Assembly (NCBI GenBank): GCA_934654475.1
Contig: CAKUFZ010000001.1
Location: forward strand, 62,001-126,000
Direction of reading: 5' to 3'
Length of the DNA: 64,000 bases
From: an uncultured Coriobacteriales bacterium
Lineage (GTDB): Bacteria > Actinomycetota > Coriobacteriia > Coriobacteriales > UMGS124
Shown here one piece after another: positions 25,901 through 33,355 of the stretch. The notes beneath the pieces were generated by a model, which did no database searches, was not told the DNA's origin, and worked only from the letters and a program-made list of their open reading frames with translations. The first letter of the stretch is position 1; every line of letters begins with the position of its first letter. The position numbers were made by a program, and so were the translations under genes.

Positions 25901-27337
25901 TTAGTGCTGGTGATGGCCGCAGGTGCACTCGTCGCCGCAGTCGCAGTCACCGTCGCAGTCGCACTCGCCGTCGTGGCAGCCGCAACCGCACCCGCAGCCG
26001 TCGCCGTGGCCTTCGGTAAGGCCGAGAGCAGCCGCGAGGTCCTGGGCCACATCGGCCAGGGCGACCTTGCGCTCCTCGTGGCTGGCCATGTCGCGCACGG
26101 TGCACTGGCCGGCGGCAAGCTCGTCGGGGCCGAGGACGACGACGGCGTCGACGTTGTACTTGTCGGCAAGCTTGAACTGGCTCTTGAGCGAACGGCCCTG
26201 GCGGTCGGCCTCGACGATGAAGCCGGCGTCGCGCAGCTCCTGAACGAGGCAGAAGGCCTCAAGGGACACCTCGGGGCCGGTCTGGGCCACGAAGACGTCG
26301 GGGTGGACGAGCTGGGGCATGGGGGCGTTGGCGGCCTGCATGGCGAGCACGATGCGCTCAAAGCCGGCAGCGAAGCCCAGGCCGGGGGTGGGCTTGCCGC
26401 CCGTGACCTCGACGAGCTTGTCGTAACGGCCGCCGCCGCCGATGGCGTTCTGCGAGCCGAGACCGTCGGTCACCTGGACCTCGAAAACGGTGCGCGTGTA
26501 GTAGTCCAGGCCGCGCACCAGGCGCGGGTCCTCGACGTAGGCGATGTGCTGGGCGTCGAGGTAGCGCTTGACGGCCTCGTAGTGGGCGCGGCAGTCGGGG
26601 CACAGGGCGTCGGAGATCTTGGGGGCGCCCTCCATCACCTCGTGGCAGTGGTCGTTCTTGCAGTCGAAGGCGCGCAGCGGGTTCGTGTCGGCACGACGGC
26701 GGCACTCCTCGCACAGCTCCTCGGAATGCTCGCGGATGTAGGCGGCCACGGAGTCGCGGTAGGCCGGGCGGCAGGCGTCGTCGCCCATCGAGTTGATGAG
26801 GATGCGCACCTGGCTCTGCTCGATGCCCAGGGCCTCGATGAAGCGCACGAACATGACGATGAGCTCGGCGTCGGCGGCGGGGTCGGAAGCGCCCAGGCAC
26901 TCCACGCCGATCTGGTGGAACTCGCGCAGGCGGCCCTTCTGGGGACGCTCGGCGCGGAACATGGAGCCGGCATACCACAGCTTTGCGGGGGCGGCACCCT
27001 GCGGCACGAGGTTGTGCTCGATGAGGGCGCGCACCGTGCCGGCCGTGCCCTCGGGGCGAAGGGCCAGGCGCTGGTCGGCCTTGAGCTCGTCGGCCCTGCC
27101 CTCGCTCACCTTGGCGTAACCGTCGGGAGAAAGGACGGTGAACATCTCCTTGCGGACGACGTCGGTGGAGGTGCCCAGACCGTGGACGAAGACATCGGCC
27201 TGCTCAAAGGTGGGAATCTCGACGGGGATGTAGCCGTATGCAGTGAATGCCTCCTCGGCAGCCTCACGCATATAGCTCCACATGATAGCGTCGTTGCCGA
27301 TGAGATCCTCAGTGCCCTTTGGCTTGTTAGTTGCCAT
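25901..27337 (-). CDS. hisS: Histidyl-tRNA synthetase with Cys/His-rich tail
   Basis: The 478-residue class II synthetase has RPEGTAGTVRALIEHNL (motif 2 region), the histidine-binding LVRGLDYYTRTVFEV and GGGGRYDKLVEVTGG, and a C-terminal anticodon-binding domain. A four-cysteine insert (CEECRRR, DCKND and LCPDC) is seen in some bacterial HisRS. After about residue 442 comes a 36-residue tail with ten Cys and five His in CxC repeats, not part of normal HisRS. The ATG at 27337 has AAGGAG upstream. It is the first gene of the run leading into clpC. Confidence 0.97.
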   Translation of the reverse strand: MATNKPKGTEDLIGNDAIMWSYMREAAEEAFTAYGYIPVEIPTFEQADVFVHGLGTSTDVVRKEMFTVLSPDGYAKVSEGRADELKADQRLALRPEGTAGTVRALIEHNLVPQGAAPAKLWYAGSMFRAERPQKGRLREFHQIGVECLGASDPAADAELIVMFVRFIEALGIEQSQVRILINSMGDDACRPAYRDSVAAYIREHSEELCEECRRRADTNPLRAFDCKNDHCHEVMEGAPKISDALCPDCRAHYEAVKRYLDAQHIAYVEDPRLVRGLDYYTRTVFEVQVTDGLGSQNAIGGGGRYDKLVEVTGGKPTPGLGFAAGFERIVLAMQAANAPMPQLVHPDVFVAQTGPEVSLEAFCLVQELRDAGFIVEADRQGRSLKSQFKLADKYNVDAVVVLGPDELAAGQCTVRDMASHEERKVALADVAQDLAAALGLTEGHGDGCGCGCGCHDGECDCDGDCDCGDECTCGHHQH

Positions 27338-27442
27338 GCTTAGCTCCTTGGGTAGACGGTTAGCCCCTCAGAATAACACGCGGGGAAAGAGGTGCATATT
27401 ACTCCACGTAAACTGTGCTTTCAGTGCATAGTTTGTTAAGGT

Positions 27443-27556
27443 TGACATATAGGTGAAAAAACAGACGCCCCGGGCGCACAATGCACGGGCACAAGAGCGT
27501 GCCCAGGACAACAAGATGCCTGGGCACACATCGCGTATAGAGGTGAAAAACCACCT
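27443..27556 (+). promoter_or_regulatory. Structured leader upstream of the HMA-domain gene
   Basis: This 237-bp gap between divergent hisS and the HMA gene contains TTGACA at 27443 without a clear -10. GGGCAC (27487-27492) can pair with GTGCCC (27499-27504), while GTGCCCAGG (27499-27507) can instead pair with CCTGGGCAC (27519-27527). A third hairpin, AGGTG/CACCT (27541-27556), lies just before the start. The sequence AGGTGAAAAA occurs twice (27451 and 27541). The mutually exclusive pairing suggests attenuation. Confidence 0.35.
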
Positions 27557-27574
27557 TTGGGAAAGGCGGGCATC

Positions 27575-27970
27575 ATGCCGGAGTTCAACCTTGCAAGCGT
27601 CATTGTCGTCGCCGCAGTTGCGGCCGTGGCGATCTACGCCGTACGGCACCTCGTGCGCATAGGCAAAGGAAAGGATTCGTGCTGCTCGGGTGCCGGTGGA
27701 GACACGCGCACCGTACAGAAGACCAAGCACGTGGAGGTCGCCGACACCGATCCTGCCCACTACCCCTTCACCACGCAGGTCCGCGTGAGGGACATGGTGT
27801 GCGAGGGCTGCGTGGAGAACGTCCAGAACGCCCTCAACGCCCTGCCGGGCACATGGGCGACCGTGGACCTCGCCAGCCGCACGGCATGCGTGCGCACAAA
27901 GGCCGCACCTGACGTGGCCGCGCTTGAGAAGGCCATTGAGAACGCAGGGTACAGCGTCATCAGGATGTAG
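27575..27970 (+). CDS. Membrane-anchored heavy-metal-associated (HMA) domain protein
   Basis: The 131-residue protein has one N-terminal hydrophobic helix (about VIVVAAVAAVAIYAV), a short linker with the paired cysteines SCCSG, and a C-terminal HMA fold (about residues 68-131). That fold carries DMVCEGCVENVQNAL, the CxxC metal-binding loop, and ends ENAGYSVIRM. Such domains bind Cu(I) or other soft metals and serve as chaperones. The ATG at 27575 is preceded by GGGAAAGG. It stands alone between hisS and a tRNA, with its own terminator. The metal it binds is not evident. Confidence 0.85.
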   Translation: MPEFNLASVIVVAAVAAVAIYAVRHLVRIGKGKDSCCSGAGGDTRTVQKTKHVEVADTDPAHYPFTTQVRVRDMVCEGCVENVQNALNALPGTWATVDLASRTACVRTKAAPDVAALEKAIENAGYSVIRM

Positions 27971-27999
27971 GGCGCTCTCCCCCAAAGCAATCCCGTGTA

Positions 28000-28030
28000 G
28001 GCCGTCCTTCGGGGCGGCCTTCTTGTTTGT
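28000..28030 (+). terminator. Terminator after the HMA-domain gene
   Basis: An 8-bp stem, GGCCGTCC (28000-28007) with GGGCGGCC (28012-28019, one wobble), has a stable TTCG tetraloop and is followed by TTCTTGTTTGT. Confidence 0.85.
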
Positions 28031-28073
28031 GGGGCAGCTGCGCCATGGTGGGTGAAATGGGCCCTCAAAACGC

Positions 28074-28106
28074 AAAAAGGCTGCTGCTCTTTTGAGCAAC
28101 AGCCTT
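28074..28106 (-). terminator. Terminator after tRNA-Thr(CGT)
   Basis: AAGGCTGCTGCTC/GAGCAACAGCCTT forms a near-perfect stem with a four-base loop, followed by a run of T on the minus strand. It lies 11 bases beyond the tRNA. Confidence 0.85.
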
Positions 28107-28117
28107 GTGCGATGCAA

Positions 28118-28193
28118 TGGAGCCAGCAATCGGATTCGAACCGATGACCCCCGCTTTACGAGAGCGGTGCTCTACCGACTGAGCCATGCTGGC
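28118..28193 (-). tRNA. tRNA-Thr (anticodon CGT)
   Basis: A 76-nt cloverleaf with acceptor GCCAGCA/TGCTGGC, anticodon stem CCGCT/AGCGG and loop CTCGTAA. The T-arm is ATCGGTTCGAATCCGAT and CCA is encoded. It has its own promoter and terminator. It is the third Thr isoacceptor in the window. Confidence 0.96.
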
Positions 28194-28216
28194 AACTCCC
28201 CGTAGGGCGAGAAAGA

Positions 28217-28246
28217 ATAGTAGCAGAGAGTCGCGGCACGACGCAA
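28217..28246 (-). promoter_or_regulatory. Promoter of tRNA-Thr(CGT)
   Basis: Minus-strand -35 TTGCGT (28241-28246), 18-bp spacer and -10 TACTAT (28217-28222) lie 23 bp before the tRNA 5' end. Confidence 0.55.
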
Positions 28247-28311
28247 GACTTTTCTTGCACAAGTTGAAGCTCGCTCACGAGCAGCACACAATCGGTCCCA
28301 AAGAGCACATC

Positions 28312-28317
28312 TATAAT
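28312..28317 (+). promoter_or_regulatory. Candidate -10 box of the cobalamin cluster
   Basis: A perfect TATAAT (28312-28317) lies 37 bp upstream of the preferred cobT start and overlaps an earlier in-frame ATG (28316). A start there would be transcribed only after the -10, so this box argues for the later ATG. No convincing -35 is seen 17-18 bp upstream. Confidence 0.45.
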
Positions 28318-28354
28318 GGCACGCCAGAACAACGCCGCACCTAAGGCAGGACGC

Positions 28355-29410
28355 ATGGAACTCGACCACATCATCAACCACATCACCGGGCTCGACGAGG
28401 ACGCAGTGCAGGAGGCGCACGGCCGCTGGGCACGCGTGGCCAAGCCGTTGGGCAGCCTGGGGGCGCTCGAGAAGGCCGTGGAGCACATCGCCGGCATCCA
28501 GGGCAGCGCCGAGGTCGCGCTTGCGCCCCGCTGCGTGGCCGTGATGTGCGCCGACAACGGCGTGGTGGCCGAAGGCGTGACGCAAACGGGCGCCGACGTG
28601 ACCGCCAAGGTAGCCGCGCAGCTCGCGTGCCACTCCTCGAGCGTATGCGTCATGGCCCGCGTGGCCCACGCCGAGGTGCGGCCCTTCGACATGGGGATGC
28701 TCCACGAGGTGCCCGGCGTGCCCGTGCGCAACGCGACGCGCGGGACGCGCTCCATCGCGCAAGGCGCGGCCATGAGCCGCGCTGAGGCTGTGGCGGCCGT
28801 GCAGGCAGGAGCCGACATCGCATATGACCTGGCAGACGAGGGTTTTCGCCTCGTGGCAACAGGCGAGATGGGCATCGGCAACACCACAACATCTGCGGCG
28901 CTGGCATGCGCCCTTGTGGGCATGACGCCTGAGGCGGCCGTGGGCCGAGGGGCGGGCCTGGACGACAAGGGGCTCGCGCGCAAGGTCGCCGTCGTAAGGC
29001 GCGCACTTGAGGTGAACGCCCCCGACGCAGACGATCCCCTCGACATGCTCGCAAAGCTGGGAGGCTTCGACATCGCAGGCCTCGTGGGACTCTACCTGGG
29101 GTGCGCCGCGCAGCGCGTGCCCGTCGTCATCGACGGCTTCATCAGCTCGGTCGCAGCCCTTCTGGCCTGCCGCATCGCCCCTGCGAGCCGCGCCTTCATG
29201 CTTGCCTCGCATCGCTCGGCAGAACCCGCGGCGGCAGCCGTGATGGACGAGCTCGGCCTCTCCCCCATCATCGACGCGGGCATGCGCCTGGGCGAAGGCA
29301 CGGGGGCCGTGTGCCTCTTCCCCCTGCTCGACATGGCGTGCGCACTCTACCGCGACGGCATGACGTTTGGCGAGTACCACATGGACGCATACCAGGAGCT
29401 GGGTAAATGA
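28355..29410 (+). CDS. cobT: Nicotinate-nucleotide-dimethylbenzimidazole phosphoribosyltransferase
   Basis: CobT activates the lower-ligand base of cobalamin as its alpha-ribotide. The 351-residue product has GRWARVAKPLGSLGALE, MCADNGVVAEGVTQTG, the phosphate-binding GEMGIGNTTTSAAL and the C-terminal MRLGEGTGA with the catalytic Glu. I prefer the ATG at 28355, with GGCAGGA upstream, over an ATG 39 bp earlier that overlaps a TATAAT box. It opens the cobalamin cluster, and its stop overlaps the cobU start as ATGA. Confidence 0.95.
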   Translation: MELDHIINHITGLDEDAVQEAHGRWARVAKPLGSLGALEKAVEHIAGIQGSAEVALAPRCVAVMCADNGVVAEGVTQTGADVTAKVAAQLACHSSSVCVMARVAHAEVRPFDMGMLHEVPGVPVRNATRGTRSIAQGAAMSRAEAVAAVQAGADIAYDLADEGFRLVATGEMGIGNTTTSAALACALVGMTPEAAVGRGAGLDDKGLARKVAVVRRALEVNAPDADDPLDMLAKLGGFDIAGLVGLYLGCAAQRVPVVIDGFISSVAALLACRIAPASRAFMLASHRSAEPAAAAVMDELGLSPIIDAGMRLGEGTGAVCLFPLLDMACALYRDGMTFGEYHMDAYQELGK

Positions 29411-30120
29411 TCTGCCTGGTGTGGGGCCCCTCGGCCAGCGGCAAGAGCGCCTGGGCCGAGGCGCGGGCATGCGAGCTAGCGCGAGGCAAAGCGGGCGGGT
29501 GGAAGGCGCGCGAGGCAGCGCCCGCCAACGGCGTGCGGCCCGCCCCCGATGAGACCGAGGCGGCCGCACCCGCGCGTCTCGCCTACTTCGCAACCATGCA
29601 GCGCGGCGGGTGCGAGGCTCAGGCGCGCATCGAAAAGCACCTGGCGCAGCGGGCGGGGAAAGAATTCGTTACATATGAGACGCCCGTGCTTTCTGCCCTG
29701 GCAAATGCCCCCGTGAACGCCAGAGCGACCGTGCTTCTCGACGATTTGGGCAACCTTGTGGCCAACGAGATGTTCGGCGTGGAGGCCCCGGACGCAGGCG
29801 CCGAGGAGCTTGCCGGGCGCATATGCGCAAGCTTGCTGGGGCTCGCCGGGCGCGTGCGCCATCTCGTGGTGGTGGCCGACGCCGTGGGCGAGGCCGGCTG
29901 GCGCGGCGGCGGTCCCACCCTCGCGTGGATCGAGTGCTGTGAGACCTGCTGTTGCCTGCTTGCGAACGCCGCAGACGAGGTCGTGGAAGTGCGCGGGGGC
30001 ATCGCGCAAACGGTGAAGCCCGCGCATTCGGCTCGCCTCGAGCAGGCAACCACAGAGACGCTCACGAACCCTCCCACGCATCCCTCGACACGGAAGGCCG
30101 CCCCATGCGACACCCAATAG
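29407..30120 (+). CDS. cobU: CobU-like adenosylcobinamide kinase/guanylyltransferase, divergent
   Basis: The 237-residue product has a P-loop GPSASGKSAWAEARA, the HLAQR...FVTYETP segment and VLLDDLGNLVANEMF, in the order found in CobU. That enzyme phosphorylates and guanylates adenosylcobinamide. The conserved EVGxGIVP motif of the second half is not recognisable: it reads DAVGEAGWRGGGPTLAW, followed by a Cys cluster, ECCETCCCLLANAADEV. There is also an Ala/Glu-rich insert after the P-loop helix. It overlaps cobT by 4 bp. A second short CobU-like gene two genes on keeps the EVGAGIVP motif. Confidence 0.75.
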   Translation: MICLVWGPSASGKSAWAEARACELARGKAGGWKAREAAPANGVRPAPDETEAAAPARLAYFATMQRGGCEAQARIEKHLAQRAGKEFVTYETPVLSALANAPVNARATVLLDDLGNLVANEMFGVEAPDAGAEELAGRICASLLGLAGRVRHLVVVADAVGEAGWRGGGPTLAWIECCETCCCLLANAADEVVEVRGGIAQTVKPAHSARLEQATTETLTNPPTHPSTRKAAPCDTQ

Positions 30121-30908
30121 AGAGCCTCCGCGCCGCCGGCCGCGCCGTGGTCATGGCGTTCTCCACGTTCTCTCGCATACCCATGCCCCAGATATGCTGG
30201 GAAAAAGCCAACATGCGCTATCTCATGTGCGCCTTCGTGCTCGTGGGCGCGGTTGTGGGGGCGGCACAGGTCACCTGGCTTGCGCTTGCCGACGCCTTGG
30301 AGCTCTCAAATCTTCTGCAGGGCGTGGGGTATGCGCTTGTTGCCGTGGGCGTAACGGGCGGCATCCACCTCGACGGCCTCGCTGATGTGGCCGACGCCCT
30401 CTCGAGCCACGCCGAGCCCGCCCGCAAGGTCGAGATCATGAAGGACCCGCACGCCGGCGCCTTCGCCCTCATCGCCCTTGTCTGCTACCTCATGGCGCAG
30501 GTGGCGCTCGCCGGCGAAGCAAGCATCTCGGGCATGCGCGACCTTGTTGCTCTCGGCCTCGTCCCCCTCGCCTCGCGCTGCACGGCCGGCCTCGCCACGC
30601 TTGTGCTGCCCAGCGCCAGCATGCACGGCATGCAGCAGTCCTTCCGCGATGCGGGACGGGCGGACACGCGACCGCTCATCCTGCTCGGCGTCGAGGGGGC
30701 TCTCGTGGCGCTGTCCATGGTGGCGGTACGCCCCGTGTTCGGCCTGGTCGGCGTGCTTGTGTGCGCGGCCTGCGCGGCGCTTGCCGCCCGGCGCGCACGC
30801 AAGGAATTCGGCGGTTTCAACGGCGACCAGGCGGGATGCTTGCTTCAAACGTGCGAGCTTGCGCTCCTCGCCCTGTTCGTGGTGGTCCAGAAGGCGGGAC
30901 TCATATGA
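30105..30908 (+). CDS. cobS: Adenosylcobinamide-GDP ribazoletransferase (cobalamin synthase)
   Basis: CobS joins adenosylcobinamide-GDP and alpha-ribazole at the membrane, the last assembly step. The 267-residue protein is strongly hydrophobic with several membrane helices and carries the signature GGIHLDGLADVADAL, followed by KVEIMKDPHAGAFA. Family length is about 250. The ATG at 30105 has GGAAGG upstream and overlaps the cobU 3' end by 16 bp. Its stop overlaps the next gene as ATGA. Confidence 0.95.
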   Translation: MRHPIESLRAAGRAVVMAFSTFSRIPMPQICWEKANMRYLMCAFVLVGAVVGAAQVTWLALADALELSNLLQGVGYALVAVGVTGGIHLDGLADVADALSSHAEPARKVEIMKDPHAGAFALIALVCYLMAQVALAGEASISGMRDLVALGLVPLASRCTAGLATLVLPSASMHGMQQSFRDAGRADTRPLILLGVEGALVALSMVAVRPVFGLVGVLVCAACAALAARRARKEFGGFNGDQAGCLLQTCELALLALFVVVQKAGLI

Positions 30909-31306
30909 TCCTCATCACCGGTGGCACAAGCTCGGGCAAGGCGACCTTTGCACACAAACTCGCAGCGCAGCATGGATGGCGCGAGGACGACGTCGCCTTC
31001 AACGTGGAGGAACTGCTGTGGGGGCAACGTGGGGGCGCCGACCAGATTGCCCCAGCTGGCGACGATGCCGCCGGCCATACCAGCAGCAAGGCTCTCGCGG
31101 CAACGCCCGAACTGATTGAGCGGCTCGCGGCCAAAGCAATCGTCACCTGCTCTGAGGTGGGTGCAGGCATCGTGCCGCTCGACGCACAGGAGCGCGCCTG
31201 GCGAGAGGCCGTGGGCCGCATGGCCTGCGAGCTGGCGAGCCAAGCCGACGCCGTCGTGCGCATGGTGTGCGGCATACCCGTCGTGCTTAAGGGAGAACTT
31301 GCATGA
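30905..31306 (+). CDS. Short second CobU-like nucleotide-binding protein
   Basis: The 133-residue product starts MILITGGTSSGKATFAHKLA, a CobU-type P-loop. Its C-terminal half reads CSEVGAGIVPLDAQERAWRE and then VVRMVCGIPVVLKGEL, the motifs missing from the larger CobU-like gene upstream. The middle of the fold, including the usual guanylylation region, is very short, so it is well under the normal length of about 180. It could be a degenerate paralogue, or it could act together with the other copy. It is coupled by ATGA overlaps on both sides. Confidence 0.7.
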   Translation: MILITGGTSSGKATFAHKLAAQHGWREDDVAFNVEELLWGQRGGADQIAPAGDDAAGHTSSKALAATPELIERLAAKAIVTCSEVGAGIVPLDAQERAWREAVGRMACELASQADAVVRMVCGIPVVLKGELA

Positions 31307-32064
31307 ATGGCGCAGGTCGCACGGGATTCGCACCCAGCGCCCATGAACCCATCCCCCTGCGCATCGCCCTCATCCGGCACGCGCCCACACAGGGTAACCT
31401 CGAGGGGCGCTATGTGGGAGCCACCGACGAGGGCCTAAGCGACCAGGGCCGCGCACGTGCCGGCGAGGCGGCCGTCGCGCTCGCCGGTCTGGCGCCCCGC
31501 CGCCTCTTCACGAGCGGCATGCGGCGCTGCGACGAGACGGCCGCCATCCTCTTTCCCAAGCTGGTTCCTGCGCACGTGCCCGGCTTGGCCGAGATGCACT
31601 TTGGGGCCTTTGAGGGCAAGACGTACGCCGAGATGGACGGAGACGCGCGCTACCAGGCCTGGGTGGACTCAGGATGCACCGCGGCGTGCCCCGGCGGCGA
31701 AGCGCAGGCAGAGTTCATCGCACGCGTGTGCGCAGCGTTTGAGCAGGTACTCGACGACCTTGAGGGCGTGCAAGCAGGGAGCGGGAATCAGGGTTTGCAG
31801 GGCAGCGGGCGGCATGTGGGCCTCGCAATCCCGGACGCGCACAGGGACGCTCGCGCCGCGGGAGCCGCGGACGCCGCTTTTCTTGTTCATGCGGGAACCA
31901 TCATGGCCGTGATGTCTGAGCTGGCAGAACCCAAGCGCGGTTACTGGGAATGGAAGGCAGCGTATTGCGCGGGATTCGAGGCATGCGCACGGCACGCGGA
32001 GAATGGCTGGCGACTCACAGATGTGCGGGAGCTGCCACGACGCATGGAGTATCATGGCGCCTGA
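31303..32064 (+). CDS. cobC: Histidine phosphatase family protein, CobC-like alpha-ribazole phosphatase
   Basis: The 253-residue product belongs to the phosphoglycerate-mutase-like superfamily. LRIALIRHAPTQGNLEGRYVG contains the phospho-accepting His (RHA where RHG is usual), ARRLFTSG-type sequence follows, and FLVHAGTIMAVM supplies the second catalytic His. CobC removes phosphate from alpha-ribazole phosphate, fitting its place after cobS. A low-complexity Gly/Ala stretch (about residues 160-190) interrupts the C-terminal half. It starts in an ATGA overlap and is the last gene before the riboswitch. Confidence 0.85.
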   Translation: MNGAGRTGFAPSAHEPIPLRIALIRHAPTQGNLEGRYVGATDEGLSDQGRARAGEAAVALAGLAPRRLFTSGMRRCDETAAILFPKLVPAHVPGLAEMHFGAFEGKTYAEMDGDARYQAWVDSGCTAACPGGEAQAEFIARVCAAFEQVLDDLEGVQAGSGNQGLQGSGRHVGLAIPDAHRDARAAGAADAAFLVHAGTIMAVMSELAEPKRGYWEWKAAYCAGFEACARHAENGWRLTDVRELPRRMEYHGA

Positions 32065-32074
32065 CCGTATCAAG

Positions 32075-32185
32075 CGCGACGCCTGGGGATTGTGCCTGGG
32101 TATTGCAGGGGGAACCGGGTGAGATTCCCGGACTAGGGACATAACTGTGAGGGCGTGCGCCCGCAGTCAGATTACCCTGCCCGCC
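32075..32185 (+). promoter_or_regulatory. Cobalamin riboswitch
   Basis: The conserved order of AdoCbl-aptamer elements is visible: GGGGAACCGGGTGAGATTCCC (about 32107-32127), CTAGGGAC, ACTGTGA (about 32144-32150) and the B12-box-like AGTCAGATTACC (32165-32176). It lies about 150 bp upstream of cbiK and should lower expression of the chelatase/transport segment when cobalamin is plentiful. The expression platform is not certain. Confidence 0.88.
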
Positions 32186-32188
32186 TGA

Positions 32189-32215
32189 GCGGCCATCCCG
32201 CAAACGGGAGGCCGC
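32189..32215 (+). other. Strong hairpin downstream of the riboswitch aptamer
   Basis: GCGGCC (32189-32194) pairs with GGCCGC (32210-32215), and inside it CCCG pairs with CGGG around a CAAA loop. It has no T tract, so it may be part of the riboswitch expression platform and not a terminator. The next 114 bases to the cbiK ATG show no gene. Confidence 0.45.
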
Positions 32216-32329
32216 GCACCGCATCCGCCTTGTGAACCCCGAGGCAGGTGCCTGCCAGAAGGCAACGCCGAACCACTCGTCCGGCGGGCCTTGGCGTGCG
32301 CGTACTCCACGAGAGAATTGGACACGCAC

Positions 32330-33232
32330 ATGTTCGAGACCGCACTTTCCCGTCGCAGCGCCATCGCTACAGGCCTCGCCGCCGCAGGCGCCGGGCTTGC
32401 CGCCCAGACGGGCATCGCCCAGGCCGACGAGGCCAAGGCCCCCAAGCCCGTCATCCTCGTGGTGAGCTTCGGCACGAGCTACAACGACTCGCGCCACATC
32501 ACCATCGGCGCCATCGAAGACGCCATCCGCGAGACCTACCCCGACTACGACGTGCGCCGCGCCTTCACCGCGCAGATTATCATCGACAAGCTCGCCGAAC
32601 GCGACGGCATCGTCATCGACAACTTCGAGCAGGCCATGGACAAGCTCGTGGAGGAGGGCGTGCAGAAGGTCGTCGTGCAGCCTACCCACCTCATGGCCGG
32701 CTACGAGTACACCGACGTCCTCAACTCCCTGCAGCAAAACTACGCCGACAAGTTCGACGCCATCGTGCTGGGCGACCCACTGCTCACGAGCGACGAGGAC
32801 TACAGCGAGGTCGTTGAGGCCATCTGCGACGCCACAGCCGCATACGACGACGGCCAGACCGCCATCTGCTTCATGGGCCACGGCACCGAGGCCGACTCCA
32901 ACGAGGACTACACGCACCTGCAGCAGGTTCTGACCGACGCAGGTCACACGAGCTACTTCGTGGGCACCGTCGAGGCAACCCCCACGTTCGACGACGTCGT
33001 CGAGGCCGCCCAGGCCGCCGGCTTCACGCGCGCCGCGCTGCGCCCGCTCATGGTCGTCGCCGGCGACCATGCCAACAACGATATGGCCGACACCGAGGAC
33101 CCCGACTCCTTTGCCAGCAAGTTCATCGCCGCCGGCTTCGAGGTCGAGTGCGTCGTGGAGGGCCTGGGCCAGCTCGTTGCCATCGACGACATCTACGTGC
33201 GCCACGTGGCCGACGCAATCGCCCAGCTCTAA
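32330..33232 (+). CDS. cbiK: Exported CbiK-type sirohydrochlorin cobaltochelatase
   Basis: The 300-residue product has a Tat-like signal (SRRSAIATGLAAAGAGLAA, then AQA-DE as a likely cleavage site) before a class II chelatase. The chelatase has VSFGTSYNDSRH, PTHLMAGYEY and FMGHGTEADSN; the two His are the expected metal ligands. CbiK inserts Co(II) into sirohydrochlorin. The mature part is about 270 residues, the normal size. Desulfovibrio has a periplasmic CbiK, so export has precedent. The ATG at 32330 has only a weak ribosome-binding site. A cobalamin riboswitch precedes it and a terminator follows. Confidence 0.88.
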   Translation: MFETALSRRSAIATGLAAAGAGLAAQTGIAQADEAKAPKPVILVVSFGTSYNDSRHITIGAIEDAIRETYPDYDVRRAFTAQIIIDKLAERDGIVIDNFEQAMDKLVEEGVQKVVVQPTHLMAGYEYTDVLNSLQQNYADKFDAIVLGDPLLTSDEDYSEVVEAICDATAAYDDGQTAICFMGHGTEADSNEDYTHLQQVLTDAGHTSYFVGTVEATPTFDDVVEAAQAAGFTRAALRPLMVVAGDHANNDMADTEDPDSFASKFIAAGFEVECVVEGLGQLVAIDDIYVRHVADAIAQL

Positions 33233-33262
33233 GCCCGCACAGCTCCCCTATCTCAAGCAACA

Positions 33263-33325
33263 GGCCCCGCGTCGCACCGGCGTTCCCCAGGCCGGCATGA
33301 TTGGCGCGGGGCCCTTTCTCGTTTC
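33263..33325 (+). terminator. Nested-hairpin terminator after cbiK
   Basis: The outer stem GGCCCCGCG (33263-33271) with CGCGGGGCC (33305-33313) encloses an inner CCGGC/GCCGG hairpin and is followed by CTTTCTCGTTTCT. It may separate the riboswitch-cbiK transcript from the transporter genes. Confidence 0.75.
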
Positions 33326-33355
33326 TGCAAGACACGCGTCATCCAAGGACGGCAC

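Noticed and set aside
27443..27448. Perfect TTGACA upstream of the HMA-domain gene as a promoter
   Set aside because: No acceptable -10 lies 16-19 bases downstream, so only the hexamer is mentioned and no promoter is called.
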